This document shows positions 42,471 through 54,899 of a stretch of 64,000 bases of DNA, in pieces. Positions within the stretch are counted from its first letter, which is position 1. Each line of letters opens with the position of its first letter. The stretch is from positions 558,001 to 622,000 of the forward strand of contig JAGYXB010002071.1 of assembly GCA_022495005.1 (NCBI GenBank), in the 5' to 3' direction. The notes beneath the pieces were generated by a model. The model saw only the letters and a program-made list of their open reading frames with translations, was not told the origin of the DNA and ran no database searches. The translations under genes and the position numbers were made by a program. The DNA comes from Rhyacophila brunnea. Its lineage: Eukaryota > Arthropoda > Insecta > Trichoptera > Rhyacophilidae.

Positions 42471-43919
42471 GTAATTTACCCTTATAATTATAGAGACTTT
42501 CACGGTTATTTAAAAACAAATTTTTTGGGCTGTCATTACTGTATTACTTAATTTTCTTTATAGAAAACGTGTATAAATGCAATCGCTGTTATAATCCGCA
42601 AAGATACTGGAAACGGAGTGAGGTCTTTTTGTCTTCACTCAACCAAAATATGATGAAAATGAATACCGCATACTCTACCAAGTATTTACAACGAGAAGGA
42701 TATGCATGGTCGCAAGAAGCGAGGTCAAGTGGCTACACTCCTTTCTTATCATCTCATTATTAACTTCATTATCTTAACGTCATTCACTTATCTTTCGTAG
42801 TCGATTTCCAAACAGAAATTTAATTCCTTCATCCTACTTTCCGAGATACAGAAAGACAACAATTCACTTGAGCAGTGTGGAAAAATAACAATTATTTAGA
42901 AAGACAGACACATTGATTGTCAATGCACCACACGATAGTACGATCAAGTGAACGATTGTCTAAAGGTCTTTCAATACATACAGCCATGAGAACTGCGGAA
43001 TGCATGGATCGCTAGACATAACTATAATAATTAAAAGAAGTCGTGATTTTCATTAGTGGGTACGAAAACTAAGAAGAATTGTAAAATAAACTATAGGGGT
43101 ACTGTAATGAATATGGAAAAGGTTAGTAAAACTGAATACCTACTTGATGCAGTGTCATCCAGCATTCAGTTAATAATAATATACTATTTATTAATGGTGA
43201 CAGGAGGTGAAAATGGCTACAGATTTTATATTAAATAGTGACTTTTTACACGACAAGGCATATATTAAACAATAATATATTATTCATTTATATGAAATAT
43301 ATAAACAACAAATTAACATCGTAATACATTTTTGGATTACCACAGTGTGCTCTCCCTTCTTCTTTCATAAATGTTTCGGGCCCGTTGCAGAGCCATTCTT
43401 TAGATGAGCGAGTATTATTGTAAATAAGTAAACTGTGAAGTTTATAAATGCAAACGCCGTTCTAAGTGTGTCGAAAAGAGGTATATAAGATCAAACGTTG
43501 CTCAGAGTAAAAATAGTGTAATGGTGTAGGTATGTATTGTGTCAATTACGATGACCAGAAACACCAGATCGGCTATTGAATTTTGCTGAAAATGCCGGAC
43601 CCCATTATAGTTTAAACGTAGCCCATTGCCACTATTAATATTGTTAAAATATATTATATATTAAAAGACTTTTGCAGCGAGCCCGAAACGACAAGGAATA
43701 AAGAAGGAACAGCACATGGTGACATTTTAAATAAATGATTATTGCAACAATATAAAATGCAAATTTCAATGTTAAATAACATCTACTACGGTTGTCAACA
43801 CAAATTAAAAGTATCCAGTATCCAGTACTGTACCTTTACTGTATCATGAAATAAGTATAAACTACTATAGTCGCACATTTATTATATAATATATTATGTG
43901 TTGTTTCTACACTACACTA
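42471..43919. other. no gene recognised
   Basis: Open frames at 42,569-42,763 and 43,056-43,238 have no known domain. 43,330-43,460 is GC-richer (TTTCGGGCCCGTTGCAGAGC). Confidence 0.4.
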
Positions 43920-44175
43920 CACAATTAGGTCAAATGAGGCTAAATAGGGGCGCCAAAACGTACGAAGATGACCCTGGTTGTACGCACAGCGCCAATTCAT
44001 AACGGACGCACTTCGCAGCCGGGCGCTGACAAAGCGTCTCCGTCGGGGAATTTTATGTATCACGGTCAGGATCGCGGAGGTATGTCTAGCCATTGATCGG
44101 GAAAGTGATTTGTGGCAACCCTGCCGAACGTGAAAACACCACGTTAACAGTTAGCAAACGCGTGTTTAGTAAAAA
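43920..44175. other. GC-richer island
   Basis: A 250-bp block of balanced composition (CAGCCGGGCGCTGACAAAGC, GTCTCCGTCGGGGAATTTTA, GGTCAGGATCGCGGAGGTAT). No open frame of note. It ends CAGTTAGCAAACGCGTGTTT, then AGTAAAAAGTGATA. It might be regulatory DNA or an untranslated exon; this cannot be decided from sequence alone. Confidence 0.3.
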
Positions 44176-44452
44176 GTGATATCTCGATAAATCCTAAATT
44201 CAATTGCTGGTAAAGGCGTTTTAAAAATACATGTAATAAGATATGCTGATTTACGACACCATTGAAAAAAGCGATATATCGATATAACGCAAATTCACGT
44301 AATAAACGGAGTTAAAAAAATCTATATAGGTAATATTTCTATTTAGATCTTCATCAACTTTATTAACTAAATACGTCCGGTTACGAAAGTTATAACTTTA
44401 AATATAACGCAAGACAATATGATTATTATTTGTCTAATTGTTAATCGCCATA

Positions 44453-44512
44453 GTCAGCTTGAATCTATTCACTGCTAGACGAAGTACTCTCCAAGCTAAT
44501 TCTTCTCCTTTC
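44453..44512 (-). repeat. RTE-type 3'-end relic
   Basis: AGCTTGAATCTATTCACTGC, TAGACGAAGTACTCTCCAAG and CTAATTCTTCTCC match the TCCACTGCTGGACGAAGGCC..CCAAG consensus better than the other relics. Confidence 0.5.
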
Positions 44513-44685
44513 GGGCAGTACAGAACAGATTGATAAGATATACAGATGGAGTGTTGAAAACTATTTCTCATTTTTTTTATACAGAATATATATATACCCT
44601 CTCGCTCTATCACAACCTTTCAATATTGTTAAAAATTTGTCTAAATTATCAATTTTGGTAATAGTGTACTGTTCCGAAGATAGAC

Positions 44686-44732
44686 CCGAGTTTTTTTTTA
44701 TGTTGACAAGTGTCATCATAAAAAAAACTCGG
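44686..44732. repeat. short hairpin
   Basis: CCGAGTTTTTTTTTATG and CATAAAAAAAACTCGG are inverted and separated by TTGACAAGTGTCAT, which is itself partly self-complementary (TGACA/TGTCA). Probably the remnant of a miniature element. Confidence 0.6.
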
Positions 44733-44773
44733 ATCATATTATTATACAATTATCAAAAAATCTTTATTTCAAA

Positions 44774-44812
44774 ACCATTGTAATGGAGTTCCACCACGTA
44801 AACGCACGCAGT
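44774..44812 (+). repeat. 39-bp word shared with 12,883-12,921
   Basis: ACCATTGTAATGGAGTTCC followed by ACCACGTAAACGCACGC matches the copy at 12.9 kb in about 34 of 39 positions. No flanking homology was noticed. Confidence 0.55.
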
Positions 44813-46149
44813 CTATGAGGGTTTCCTTCTTGTAGTCAAACATTTCCTGTTTTAAGATGCCGAAATATCACATTTCTCACTCGTTTATTAAAACACACAA
44901 ACACTTTGCACCATTGCACAATTGCACCATCAACCAACCGAATCATTGTTTTGTTTTTACTGTACTCATCATTCCAACATCATATTAACCAGTCAATATC
45001 CATTTCAATCAAGTAGTTCAAAGTTAACCTCTCAATTAAATAGTCGTTCCACGCATATTGACTTTGTCCTAATATGTCATAAAACTATTAACTACATACT
45101 TAATTAATACAAATAATAAAATTAATATCATCTAAATAATATATACATACATCCTCAAAATGCAATACAGTGTACAAGTGCATACAATAAAACAACCATA
45201 AAAACAGTTCTATCTATCAATCAATTATGTATCCATAAAACGTACAAAATTAAACATAGTACACGTAAAAATCGTTTTTTTCGGTTAGGTACATGTTCAA
45301 ACACGCGCTTAGACATGATCTTACTCCCTATTTCAGTTATAGTTTGTCAATTTATGGCCACGGCCGTATGTTGTAGCTTAACCACTGGGAAATGCCAGTA
45401 GAAATGGCGTATTTCAAAAAAATACTACATTATCCTTAGTTCAATAATTATTATAAAACAATCATTATTCGTAGGATGTTTTATCACATTTGAAAGGTCA
45501 AAGACATTGTTTATATATCTTTAGAATTATCTTCAAATGTGTTAATCGTGCCCATTTTTTGAATAATAAAATGCCTAATTCTTATCAAATTTGGGATCAC
45601 AAAGATTATAAATATAATCTTTTATATTTATATGACATGACATATGACTATATTCTAAAACATTAGATCGAGAGGTTTAAAAGAATACTATTTTATATAC
45701 TCGTAATAAAAATACTTAATGCAGTCATCAAATGTTTAAAATAAATATAAAGGATAATAAGGCTTCAAAATTATATAAATAGATTATCTACAACGTTTAA
45801 GGAATGTCCTGGCTTTATATATAGTATATATATATATTATTTCTCTCATCCTATTTGAGTAGGAGAGTTATTTAGGTGTGGTTTTGGCCGGAATGCGTAT
45901 ATGTATATTTTTTATCATGCTAATTTTATAATTATGACTGAATCTATGTTCCACCTATAAACCATTCTAATTTGAGGCATTGCAGAATTGGGCGTTCTTA
46001 AAATGTAATTTTTTTAAATTACATGGTGTATTTGTGACGATTCAGGCGGTCCACCTTCCATTTCATTTCACATCCTTGAGTCGTCCCACTTCACATAAAT
46101 ACCTACGTCATTAATACGTTCGAAGGTAGCTATTGTAGACGGTAGGTAT
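44813..46149. other. no gene recognised
   Basis: AT-rich, with only short chance open frames. Confidence 0.45.
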
Positions 46150-46330
46150 AGCTATTGTTTGCAATAAGGCCAAACAAACATCGCACCCTTGTTTCCGTTA
46201 GGCGGCCGTTACCTCTCCTTCCGTTAGTTTAGTTTGGAGCAGACCGTCGTTACTTTTCCCAGCTGAGCTGAAATGAGCGACCATTGTAACGGCTCCTGGG
46301 TGGTTGCGCCATTCACACATATGCTAGATA
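46150..46330. other. GC-richer island
   Basis: Balanced composition with CCGTTAGGCGGCCGTTACCT and GGAGCAGACCGTCGTTAC; CCGTTA occurs twice. No open frame. Candidate conserved non-coding DNA. Confidence 0.3.
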
Positions 46331-47121
46331 TAAAAGATATGTGCGCTACGACGGTGATTCATATTAATAAGCATTAAATAAATATAATTTAATTTTCAAA
46401 ACACTAAACCTTTTAAAGGGAAAAATGTCATATAAATATAATAATATCAAGTATCATTAATTATTTATTTTGTATTTCATATATTATTATTATCACTTGT
46501 AGCGACACGTTTCATTACTTTGTAATAGGCTAACTACGTTTTTTTCCAAACCGAGACAAAATAAAAATAAAAAACTACAAAATTAACAATTATTTATTGA
46601 ATAAAATAACTTCAAAAAAATTGGAAACAATAATTATTATGAATGACCTAAATCAGACGTCAATCATTTGATTTTGAGCATTCATACAATCAAAAAACTT
46701 GGTTTATTAAAATTTAAAACAATTTTTTCAACAACCTCGTTTTTGTAGTATTTGGCGACGACTGATAGACACACAATTCATGTTATAAATATGTGATACT
46801 TTCTTTAAACATTAATAAGCTTACTAAATTTGTATACTTAGTCTTTATATGGTTTAAATTATCGATATCTTGCATAATATAGATCAGAGTAAATAAATAA
46901 CTTTATAAAGCAGAGCGAAATCACAAACCGACCGGGACTTCGGGATCAATCGTCAAACGATGACATTCCCGGTCAAATTGGGACGTAGGGTAAGCCTACT
47001 TATGGGTAATATTATTTTAATGGACTTATTACATGTATTAACAGTAGGTATTTATGTAATTTCCAAATATTTTTTAATTACTTTTTTAGTTAATAATAAT
47101 GTATAACCGCGATTCGAGGGC
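46331..47121. other. no gene recognised
   Basis: AT-rich. A short inverted repeat GACCGGGA / TCCCGGTC lies at 46,931-46,974. Confidence 0.4.
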
Positions 47122-47124
47122 TTA

Positions 47125-47483
47125 GTGTCAAACAACACTATCTACAAAAGTGCAACTTTACAGGAGAGCCAAAAATCGTTATTTTAGATTCTTGTAACTC
47201 AACAAGGAAATGTTTATTTAAAACCTAATGTTAATATTTTATAGTTTATTGTGTATTGTACATTTATCTTGCTTATGATGATGTTAAAAGTTATAGGGAT
47301 AGTTTTTAAAAAATATGAAAACAAAGGTAACTTATGTAGTTAGCGTTAAACTTTACTGACGATTTAATAAGAAATTAGAAAAGATTGACATAACGTTGTT
47401 TGACTATCATGTAGCCATAAATGTAAAATAACGTTATCTCAACAAAAAAAAAAACACTTTTTTGTAGATAACGTTGTCTGACT
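47125..47483. mobile_element. 359-bp MITE flanked by TTA
   Basis: Left GTGTCAAACAACACTATCTA and the complemented right AGTCAGACAACGTTATCTAC are inverted for about 28 bp, both leading into CAAAAxxAGTG. TTA borders the element on both sides (47,122-47,124; 47,484-47,486). This would fit Harbinger-type insertion. Interior AT-rich, non-coding. Confidence 0.55.
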
Positions 47484-47486
47484 TTA

Positions 47487-48199
47487 CGCACTCATTTTCA
47501 TGTATAACTTTGGTATACAAAGTACATTTATCATTATCATTATCATTGTTGCATATCTATAATGCCTGATGAAAGTGGCTCAAATGAAATTAATACAATA
47601 GATATATAAAGCATTTAGAATATAAATAATATAATACGATGGGTCCATGTATCCATGTGCATTAAATCGATAGCTAATCATTGAAGAATATTTGTTATCA
47701 TGTTTGATCATAAACGGAAAATATAGGCCTCCATAGAGTGAAAGTTTTAAATGGATTTTTACAGCCATTTGCCCAACCCATTGGGTTCTTACACTGGATC
47801 ACATTGGAAAAACTAGATGCATTTTTGACTTGCGTCGGTGCGGGGTTGACTTCACGACCTACGGTTTTGTATTTATACAAAAACGGCCATTACTACAACA
47901 TACTAGTCCTACTTGAGTATATAATATACAAATCATAAATACGTCATAAGCCAATTTATTGTAAGCCTGAGCATTTTTTATAAATCCACGTAAAGTAAAA
48001 ACGATATCCGAAAATAGCACGTATACTAAAATTAAAAGTTTAATTATATGGAAAACTAAATCACTGACTATTCAAACATATATTCATTTAGACACAAACT
48101 GCAAACCGCGGTGCTTAAATTATTGTTACTTAAATAGATTTTATCCTCACACTGGAATGAAATATTATTTTAATATCTTAATAGAAAAAAATGGATCCA
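47487..48199. other. no gene recognised
   Basis: Several overlapping 60-codon frames on both strands near 47,580-47,938 have no domain. AT-rich. Confidence 0.4.
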
Positions 48200-48430
48200 T
48201 GACTGAGCCGTGAAGGACGCCTCTATTATAAAATGCACCCCATATCTCCTGTGTTCTGTGAGTCGGCGTAGTAACGACGCAATTATTTCGCTATTATTGC
48301 TGTAACCCGAGTATTGGCGCGGAGCCACCGCTTGTAACGAGTCGTTATTCGCTCCACGTCATCCGTTGGGCTTTGGATCAGGAGAGATCATCCCTTTCAA
48401 ACTCGAGGCCCTGATACAAACAAATGGCAG
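48200..48430. other. GC-richer island
   Basis: About 230 bp of balanced composition (GTGAGTCGGCGTAGTAACGA, ATTGGCGCGGAGCCACCGCT, TTGTAACGAGTCGTTATTCG). TAACGA/TCGTTA words recur. No coding frame. Candidate conserved non-coding DNA. Confidence 0.3.
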
Positions 48431-49477
48431 GTATGTTAAGGATGTTATACTTACATATTTCAATGTACGGCTATAACAAATTAAGTGCTATTATATTATT
48501 GTATTATTTTGGAATAAGGCATATTATTAGACTGATTTAACTATAATAATAATTAATAATTAAACTATATTCAATATTTTATAGCCTCTTGAAATTCAAA
48601 GAATTTTGATCGTGCATAGCCTCCATAGCGGAAATTAGCCGTCAGTTATTTGGGTTGAAAACAGATATCGTGAATCTATCTACAATAGCAAAAATGCCCC
48701 AATCTCTTTGTAATTGTCTTGATTAATTACCCACATAATTTATTAGAAAGATATTAAATATTCATCTAAATAAACGCTTCTGTAGTTTCATAATATTAAT
48801 CTCGCTTAAGAAAATTTCAGTACCATTTTTGCATGCAACAATGCCACCACAGAACAGTAAAATTATTATGTGTTAAATTAGTGGCCTTAGTATATTTATA
48901 ATCTCCATCTCTATAAAAGAAGGTTTTCTTTGAAATCCGCTTTGATTTTATAGCATCTTGTTGAGAACTCTTACATTTTATAAATTTGGTAGATCCAATA
49001 CTAATCTAATTGTCCGTTTTCGAATTCATTTGGTTATATACTCCACATACACAATTTATATTTATATTATATTATATAAAATATAATTTAGTCATAAATC
49101 TTTTTTAATTAGGTATTTTCATTTAAATAGTTTAGTATATTCGCTACGATGCATTCACTTCGGATGCAAAATCACCTATTGATTGAAAAAGAAAAACAAC
49201 CTGTAAACTGGACTTAATCCGCGCGATTTAAACACGTTATCTAACCATCGGGAGCCGAGCCCCACGTGGAGTGAGTGGAGTGCCTGTATATGAAACTATG
49301 GGTGGCTTTCCGATTGCCGCCTCTGATGAAAATCACACTATTATGTGGTTTTATAAATTTTTGTATCTGTTGGAAAAATGATTAGCAATAATTTATCATA
49401 AAAATAATACAGACATAATCCTGTGGAGGCATGCTCCGTTCAAGAGCGAAAATGGTAATTTACGTTTTACTATAATG
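48431..49477. other. no gene recognised
   Basis: AT-rich. A small GC-richer patch lies at 49,240-49,330. No gene. Confidence 0.45.
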
Positions 49478-51955
49478 TTTTTTTTTTCTAGATGCCTTTA
49501 TGGATACCTCGCATTTACTATCGAGGTTTTTTAAGGACTTTGGCACGCAAACTACTCTACTTGATGCTAGTCAAATGAAAATTGTGCCGGCTGAGAGAAT
49601 ATGCCTTATTGAAAACTATTCTTCTACCCGTATTACTAATTTGAATTCGGCTAGGGCCTATGAAACCGCCTTGCAAAAACCCTGGGAAATTCTTTGTAGC
49701 ACAAGGCGGTGATGATTCTGATGAATATTTTGTCGTATTCATTGGGAACTGAAGACTGCGATTTGTAGTCGAGTTTTTTCCCGTGGTAAAAGAAATGTCG
49801 CATAGGACTGATATTCTGAGCATATACTTATCCTATCTTATATGATTGCAGTCACTGGATCTGAAAGGCATGAATCATCATTACATGACACCATTTATTA
49901 TTTTTATTCTTTTTATTACATCAATATAGAAATTAAAAAGTGCATCTTTTCTGGCCTCGTTTGCCATGGTCCCCGGAAGGTCTCGAATGTCCGCATCTGC
50001 CATCTGTAATAAAAAGTTCAGGTTGTGCCGCTCCTTGCTAAAGATTTGACAATCTAGGAGTAAATGTAGGATGTCCTGGTCGCTTCCGTCGTCGCATGGA
50101 CACTGTCCATCAGATGTTATTTTAAACCGGTGCAGGTATGCTCGCATGACTCCGTGACCTGTAAGAATCTGAGTCATCTCAAAAAACAGCCTCTTATTCA
50201 CCCTGACGTCTCGTGCTGCTGAAATCGAAGGTAAAAATTTTCGGGTCAACTCCCCTGTCGATGAGTTTATGTATCGTGAGTTCCATTCGTTTTTTACCAT
50301 ACCTGAAATTGTAATTTTTGCGTAGCTCAGAGGAAATTTGTCATAAGTTATCGCGGTTTTGGGTTTAGAGGCACCATGCCGAGCCAATTTGTCGGCTCTT
50401 TCATTTTTTTCTATCCCGGTGTGTCCCCTTATCCACTTGAAGTGCACCTCGGGGTGGCGCCGTCTCAGTATTGCGGACTCACTGTGAATAGAAAAGACAA
50501 TCGGATTAGTAGACAAAGGATCTCCAATTGCTAGGATTGAGCTTTTGGAGTCCGAATAAATACAAATACTATGATTTTTGGTGAGCTTTCGTTGGATTGG
50601 ATCTGAGCCTGACCACTCCAGAGCGCATTGGATGGCATAGAGTTCGGCCTGCATTACCGTACAATAGCTGGCAAGGCGGTACTTACTAGCCGCTATCTCA
50701 CCGCCATGATTGTATGCCACAAACCCTGCACCAGTACCGCCATTAATTTTGCTCCCATCCGTGGAAATCGGCATGTTATTGCATTCGTTGCTTTCCAACG
50801 TTGCAGGATAAGAAACCACTTCAGAAAATAGTCTAGCCGGATGTGGCAGTCTTCTATAGTCCACCTGTTTTTCGTAGAGCCTATCGTCAGGCAGAAAACC
50901 TGCGAGGCCCTCCTCGCCCTTTTTAGCTTTGTAAGTGAGAGCGATTTGTTTTAAACGTAAATCTAGAGGCATAAGTCCTGCTAGAGCTTGCGTTGAATTT
51001 AGCGAAGCCGTGCGGTAAGCTTTGCATATTCGTTTCGCTAGTGCTCGCTGAACCGTATTAAGTTTTTTTGCTATGTTTTTCCGTTTGGCAGCTTCATTCC
51101 ATATACTGGCCACATACGTGATCATAGGCTCAATAGCACAAGTGTAGAGAATTTGAAGAGCTTCAGAATATACACCCCATGTGGTTTTGGCCGTTCTTGC
51201 TAGTTTGAGCAAAGTCACCGCTGCTCTTTTGCAGATGCTGTCCGCGTGCTTTGACCAATTTAGTTTGTCATCGATTACTACCCCTAAAAGTTTAAAATCC
51301 CTAGAAAAAGATAGAGGTTGCCCATTCATCACCAGCGAAGGCGGAGAGACGCGCCTCCTAGTAAAGAATAAGGCCTTTGTTTTCTCCGCGGAGAAAGACA
51401 GTTTGACCTTCCTTCCCCAGGCCTCGACCCTCTCCAACACGCTGTTAGTCATGGGTTCTAGAGAATCAAGTTCTTTGGATTCCACAATCAGCAATACATC
51501 ATCAGCAAAGGCCTGTCCGTGTACACTTTCAGGAATCGGCATAGAGAGAAGATCGTCGAGAACTATGTTCCACAGGACAGGGCCGTAAGACGAACCTTGT
51601 ATGCATCCCTTTGATGTCTCTTTGGTAGCAGATGCTCCAGCATATTCGACGAAGACTTCTCGGTCAGATAGATAGTTTTTTATGAGCCTGAAAATGTTAG
51701 CGGGATAATTTTTAGATTTCAACTGTTGAAGAAAATATGGCCACCATGCGTTGTCAAACGCGCCTTTGATATCAAGAGATACCGCCACTACGAGCTGACT
51801 ATCGCGGTTAGCCCCCCTGATTCGATTAATTGCTGCATGAAGCGCGTCTTCAGTACTCTTTTGAGGGGTGAAACCGTACTGGTATTCTCTGAGCAGGTGT
51901 TTAGTCTGAAAAATATTATTTTCTTCCACTGTTTGACAAGATTGCGCAGTTTGAC
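49478..51955 (-). mobile_element. 5'-truncated non-LTR retrotransposon (R1/I-like) with poly(A) tail
   Basis: The element runs on the minus strand from about 51,955 to a 10-base A tail at 49,487-49,478. It comprises the C-terminal part of ORF2 and a 3' untranslated region of about 390 bp. ORF1, the endonuclease and the first RT motifs are missing, as is usual for 5'-truncated LINE insertions. No clear target-site duplication was found, so the 5' limit is approximate. The long intact frame suggests recent insertion. Confidence 0.85.
49881..51929 (-). CDS. reverse transcriptase / RNase H of a non-LTR retrotransposon, N-terminally truncated
   Basis: A 682-codon open frame encodes the back part of a LINE ORF2 protein, which copies element RNA into DNA at a nicked target. 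RT motifs present: SLDIKGAFDNAWW (residues 51-63, first catalytic Asp), GCIQGSSYGPVLWN (108-121), FADD (141-144, catalytic pair) and LLGVVID (214-220). An RNase H domain follows with its four acidic residues in STDGS (D391), MQAEL (E429), YSDS (D460) and ERAD (D513). The C-terminus has a C-x-C-x9-H-x4-C knuckle (610-627). This domain order fits the R1/I/LOA group. The first residue is a GTG codon near the truncation point and is not a true start; the frame is open back to 51,959. Not expected to be active because the endonuclease is lost. Confidence 0.9.
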   Translation of the reverse strand: MEENNIFQTKHLLREYQYGFTPQKSTEDALHAAINRIRGANRDSQLVVAVSLDIKGAFDNAWWPYFLQQLKSKNYPANIFRLIKNYLSDREVFVEYAGASATKETSKGCIQGSSYGPVLWNIVLDDLLSMPIPESVHGQAFADDVLLIVESKELDSLEPMTNSVLERVEAWGRKVKLSFSAEKTKALFFTRRRVSPPSLVMNGQPLSFSRDFKLLGVVIDDKLNWSKHADSICKRAAVTLLKLARTAKTTWGVYSEALQILYTCAIEPMITYVASIWNEAAKRKNIAKKLNTVQRALAKRICKAYRTASLNSTQALAGLMPLDLRLKQIALTYKAKKGEEGLAGFLPDDRLYEKQVDYRRLPHPARLFSEVVSYPATLESNECNNMPISTDGSKINGGTGAGFVAYNHGGEIAASKYRLASYCTVMQAELYAIQCALEWSGSDPIQRKLTKNHSICIYSDSKSSILAIGDPLSTNPIVFSIHSESAILRRRHPEVHFKWIRGHTGIEKNERADKLARHGASKPKTAITYDKFPLSYAKITISGMVKNEWNSRYINSSTGELTRKFLPSISAARDVRVNKRLFFEMTQILTGHGVMRAYLHRFKITSDGQCPCDDGSDQDILHLLLDCQIFSKERHNLNFLLQMADADIRDLPGTMANEARKDALFNFYIDVIKRIKIINGVM

Positions 51956-52189
51956 ATTATTTATTCTTCTTCTTTATATTAAGCCGAAGGCTAAGTAATT
52001 TCATAAATATTTAAAGTCAAAGCCGAAATCCCTTGGTGTCTGTCGACAATATAGCAAGCGGCTTGATTGTAACACGATGATTGCATGGAAGGAAGGAAAA
52101 TGTATGAGTTTGAATGCAACTGTGGTCGATACCCTGAATAAATCAGCTGAATCGTCAGGTTCAGCAACTCTTTAGGCTGAGTGTAACAA
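51956..52189. other. no gene recognised
   Basis: Flank of the retrotransposon. Moderately balanced composition, nothing recognisable. Confidence 0.4.
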
Positions 52190-52400
52190 AGCCAAAATAC
52201 GACTGGCTGTCGTTGATGGTGGATGAGATCGGTCGTCGCTTGATTGATAAAACATGTGCGTGCCGTTCAACTGAGTACCTGAAACAGCAAATAAGCATAT
52301 AAATATAGAGGTAATTCATTCGTTGTTTTGGATACTATTGAGGTATCCGGGGACTTGAGGAGATATTTTATTTACTAGGAGAAACCAAGAATATCAATAC
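52190..52400 (+). repeat. dispersed repeat Q, copy 2
   Basis: GACTGGCTGTCG, GATCGGTCGTCG, AGAGGTAATTCATTCGTTGT, TTTGGATACTATTGAGGTAT and CCGGGGACTTGAGGAGATAT follow the order of copy 1 at 31,381-31,590. Confidence 0.5.
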
Positions 52401-53669
52401 TTTATACATAATAAATGTAATTATATCAATTAATTTTACATTTTCTCACTGCTATTTTGTTTTATTATTATTATTGTTTACCGCTATATCAATTCAATAT
52501 GTAATAGTTCTCTATTTTATCTATGATTGTAATTATTACAATTCTTTCTTCACCCACTGTGAAACAAAATTGTATCCATATGTCGTTGAAGACTATTATT
52601 TAGTGATGGTATGGTAATAATAATTAATATCTACAAAAACAACTTGGGCTTAAACTAAGATATCTACTTTTCATTATTGAACATACAAGTATACTTTATT
52701 TTTTTATAATATACCTATACTTATATTATTATGTATATTTTTTTCTATTCCCAAATTCCACGTTGTTTAAGCCAGGCGAACCAACTAGCGAGCCGGACAA
52801 ATTCACGAAGAAGGCCAATATTTTCGTAATTTACACATTGTGACGGAGGAATGTTTGACGAAAAGGTACGATTTTACTGACAACCATTGTGTACTTTATT
52901 CGACATTTTAAACTGACATGAAAACAAAGTAACAATGGGACATCTCTATTTAACTCAATTACGACAAAGTGATAATTTAAATTTTGTTTTAGTAGCAAGT
53001 TACTATAAGGTAATTAAGTACCTTTTCATTACCTGCGTATAAATGTAATGAAAATTGCCGCGTTTTTCATTAAGGTGACGCATCAGTGAAACGCCAAATA
53101 ATTTTCAACTGTACGGGCGACGAAATTTTGGACTCGCTGCCATTCACTGAGAGAAAGTTGACCCAGGAACACGTCACTTTGCTGCGTGATGGCGACGGGT
53201 CAATTAATTCTAAAATCGTGTAAAGATGACTAAAAACGTTACTCATTTACTTTAAAAAGAAAACATGTCAATGAATATATTATTATTGTTACTAATAGAA
53301 CAATAAACAGAACATAAAATGGACGTATGTTGGATTTATATGACAATTAATATTTCGTTTGACAGGCGTCATTTTCACCCGCCACCCGCAATCCGCGCAT
53401 CGCCTAGCGACGATCTTTTTAGACCGTGCCTCAACTAATGCATGGCCTTAAACCGAAGCTCTTAAGTTTTACTAGAAACCCATTCGACGTTTTAATCAAT
53501 CAACACAAAAACATTGAAGTTAATTTAACAATATAAATGCTCAAAGAATATACAACACAGTAATAAATAAATATGCCTACTTTTCGCGATTACAAGATTA
53601 TTATCACGATATTTTTTGGTGATTACATCCATAATTAAGAAATTTATTCGATATTTTATTAAATACAAA
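52401..53669. other. no gene recognised
   Basis: AT-rich, except two patches of balanced composition at 52,765-52,880 and 53,090-53,215. No coding region or repeat was recognised. Confidence 0.4.
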
Positions 53670-54812
53670 CTGAAGTACCCGGCTTCACACAGCTTCGCTT
53701 CGTGGATACATTTATCTTAGATATTTAAAAAATAATAATAAATAATTATCTTTTTAATATTAAAATATCTGTGTAATACAATATGGCAATATGAAAGTAA
53801 TTCTAATAGGAGTAAAAGTCAAACAAAAGAACACTAAATTAAAATCGAATCCAAAATATGCAAAAATTATTAATAGTATTAATATGTAGTGAAAAAAATC
53901 AAAATTGGATGGAACAAACAAACAACAAACTCTGTATTTTATATAATACTAATTTAGAAACCTTCGCAGGTGTCCGCACAACAACTGACAAAAGTTTCAT
54001 CGCAATCGGATGAATGGTATAAGAACGCATACGAATAGAAGAAAAAGAAGAATAAAATGGTTGTATCTAATCAGAAACCTTTGCGGGCGTGAGCACAACA
54101 CTTGATCAAAATTTCATTGCAATCGGATGAATAGTATAGGAACGCATACGAATAGAAGAAGGAGAAGATGGTTGTACTAATGCAGAAACCTTCGCGGGTG
54201 TTGGCACAATTATCGACGAAAGTTTTATTGCAATCTGATGAATGGAATAGGAACGCATACGAATAAAAGAATATAGAATAGAAGAAGAATATGGTTGTAC
54301 TAATTCAAAAACCTTCACGGGTGTGGGCATAACAATTGACGAAAGTTTCATTGCAATCGGATGAATGGTAGAGGAACTATATGAATAAATGAAGATATAA
54401 TAAAAAAGAAGAAGAAGAAGATGGTTGTACTAATTCAGAAACCTTTGCGAGCATTGGCACAATAACTGACGAAGGTTTCATCGCAATCGGATGAATGGTA
54501 TAGGAACCATACGAATAAAAGAAGATAGACTGATGAAGAAGAAAAAGATGATTTTTCTAATTCAGAAACCTTCGCAGGTGTGCACACAACAACTCACCAA
54601 AGTTTCATTGCAATCGGATGAATGGTATAGTAACGCATACGGGACAGACAGACATTCATTTATATATATATATATATATAAGGTATAGCCTATAACCTTC
54701 GCGCAAGTGCAAGCAATAAGTTGACAAAGTTTTATCGCAATCGGATGAACGGTATGGCAGCGCATAAAATACGAACAAACAAACAAATAAATATTGATTT
54801 TTATATATTAGA
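53670..54812 (-). mobile_element. Helitron 4: inverted, shorter relative of Helitron 3
   Basis: On the minus strand the element begins TCTAATATATAAAAATCAAT after a host A and ends CGGGTACTTCAG near 53,670. The final CTAG is mutated (CAGTTTG). It contains seven units with the complement of CATTCATCCGATTGCAATGA (near 54,005, 54,120, 54,235, 54,355, 54,484, 54,612 and 54,740), spaced about 115-130 bp. The same internal second 5' end is present (TATATATATATATAAATGAATG at about 54,660). Non-autonomous. Confidence 0.8.
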
Positions 54813-54899
54813 TTAGAATTCCACTTTAAAAAATGAATTTTTACATTATGGCAACAACGGGACACTGAATAACGAGTCACGATGGTAGTGACGGTAGTG

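Noticed and set aside
50628..51998. Plus-strand frames of 67-135 codons opposite the retrotransposon
   Set aside because: Antisense shadows of the 682-codon RT/RNase H frame.
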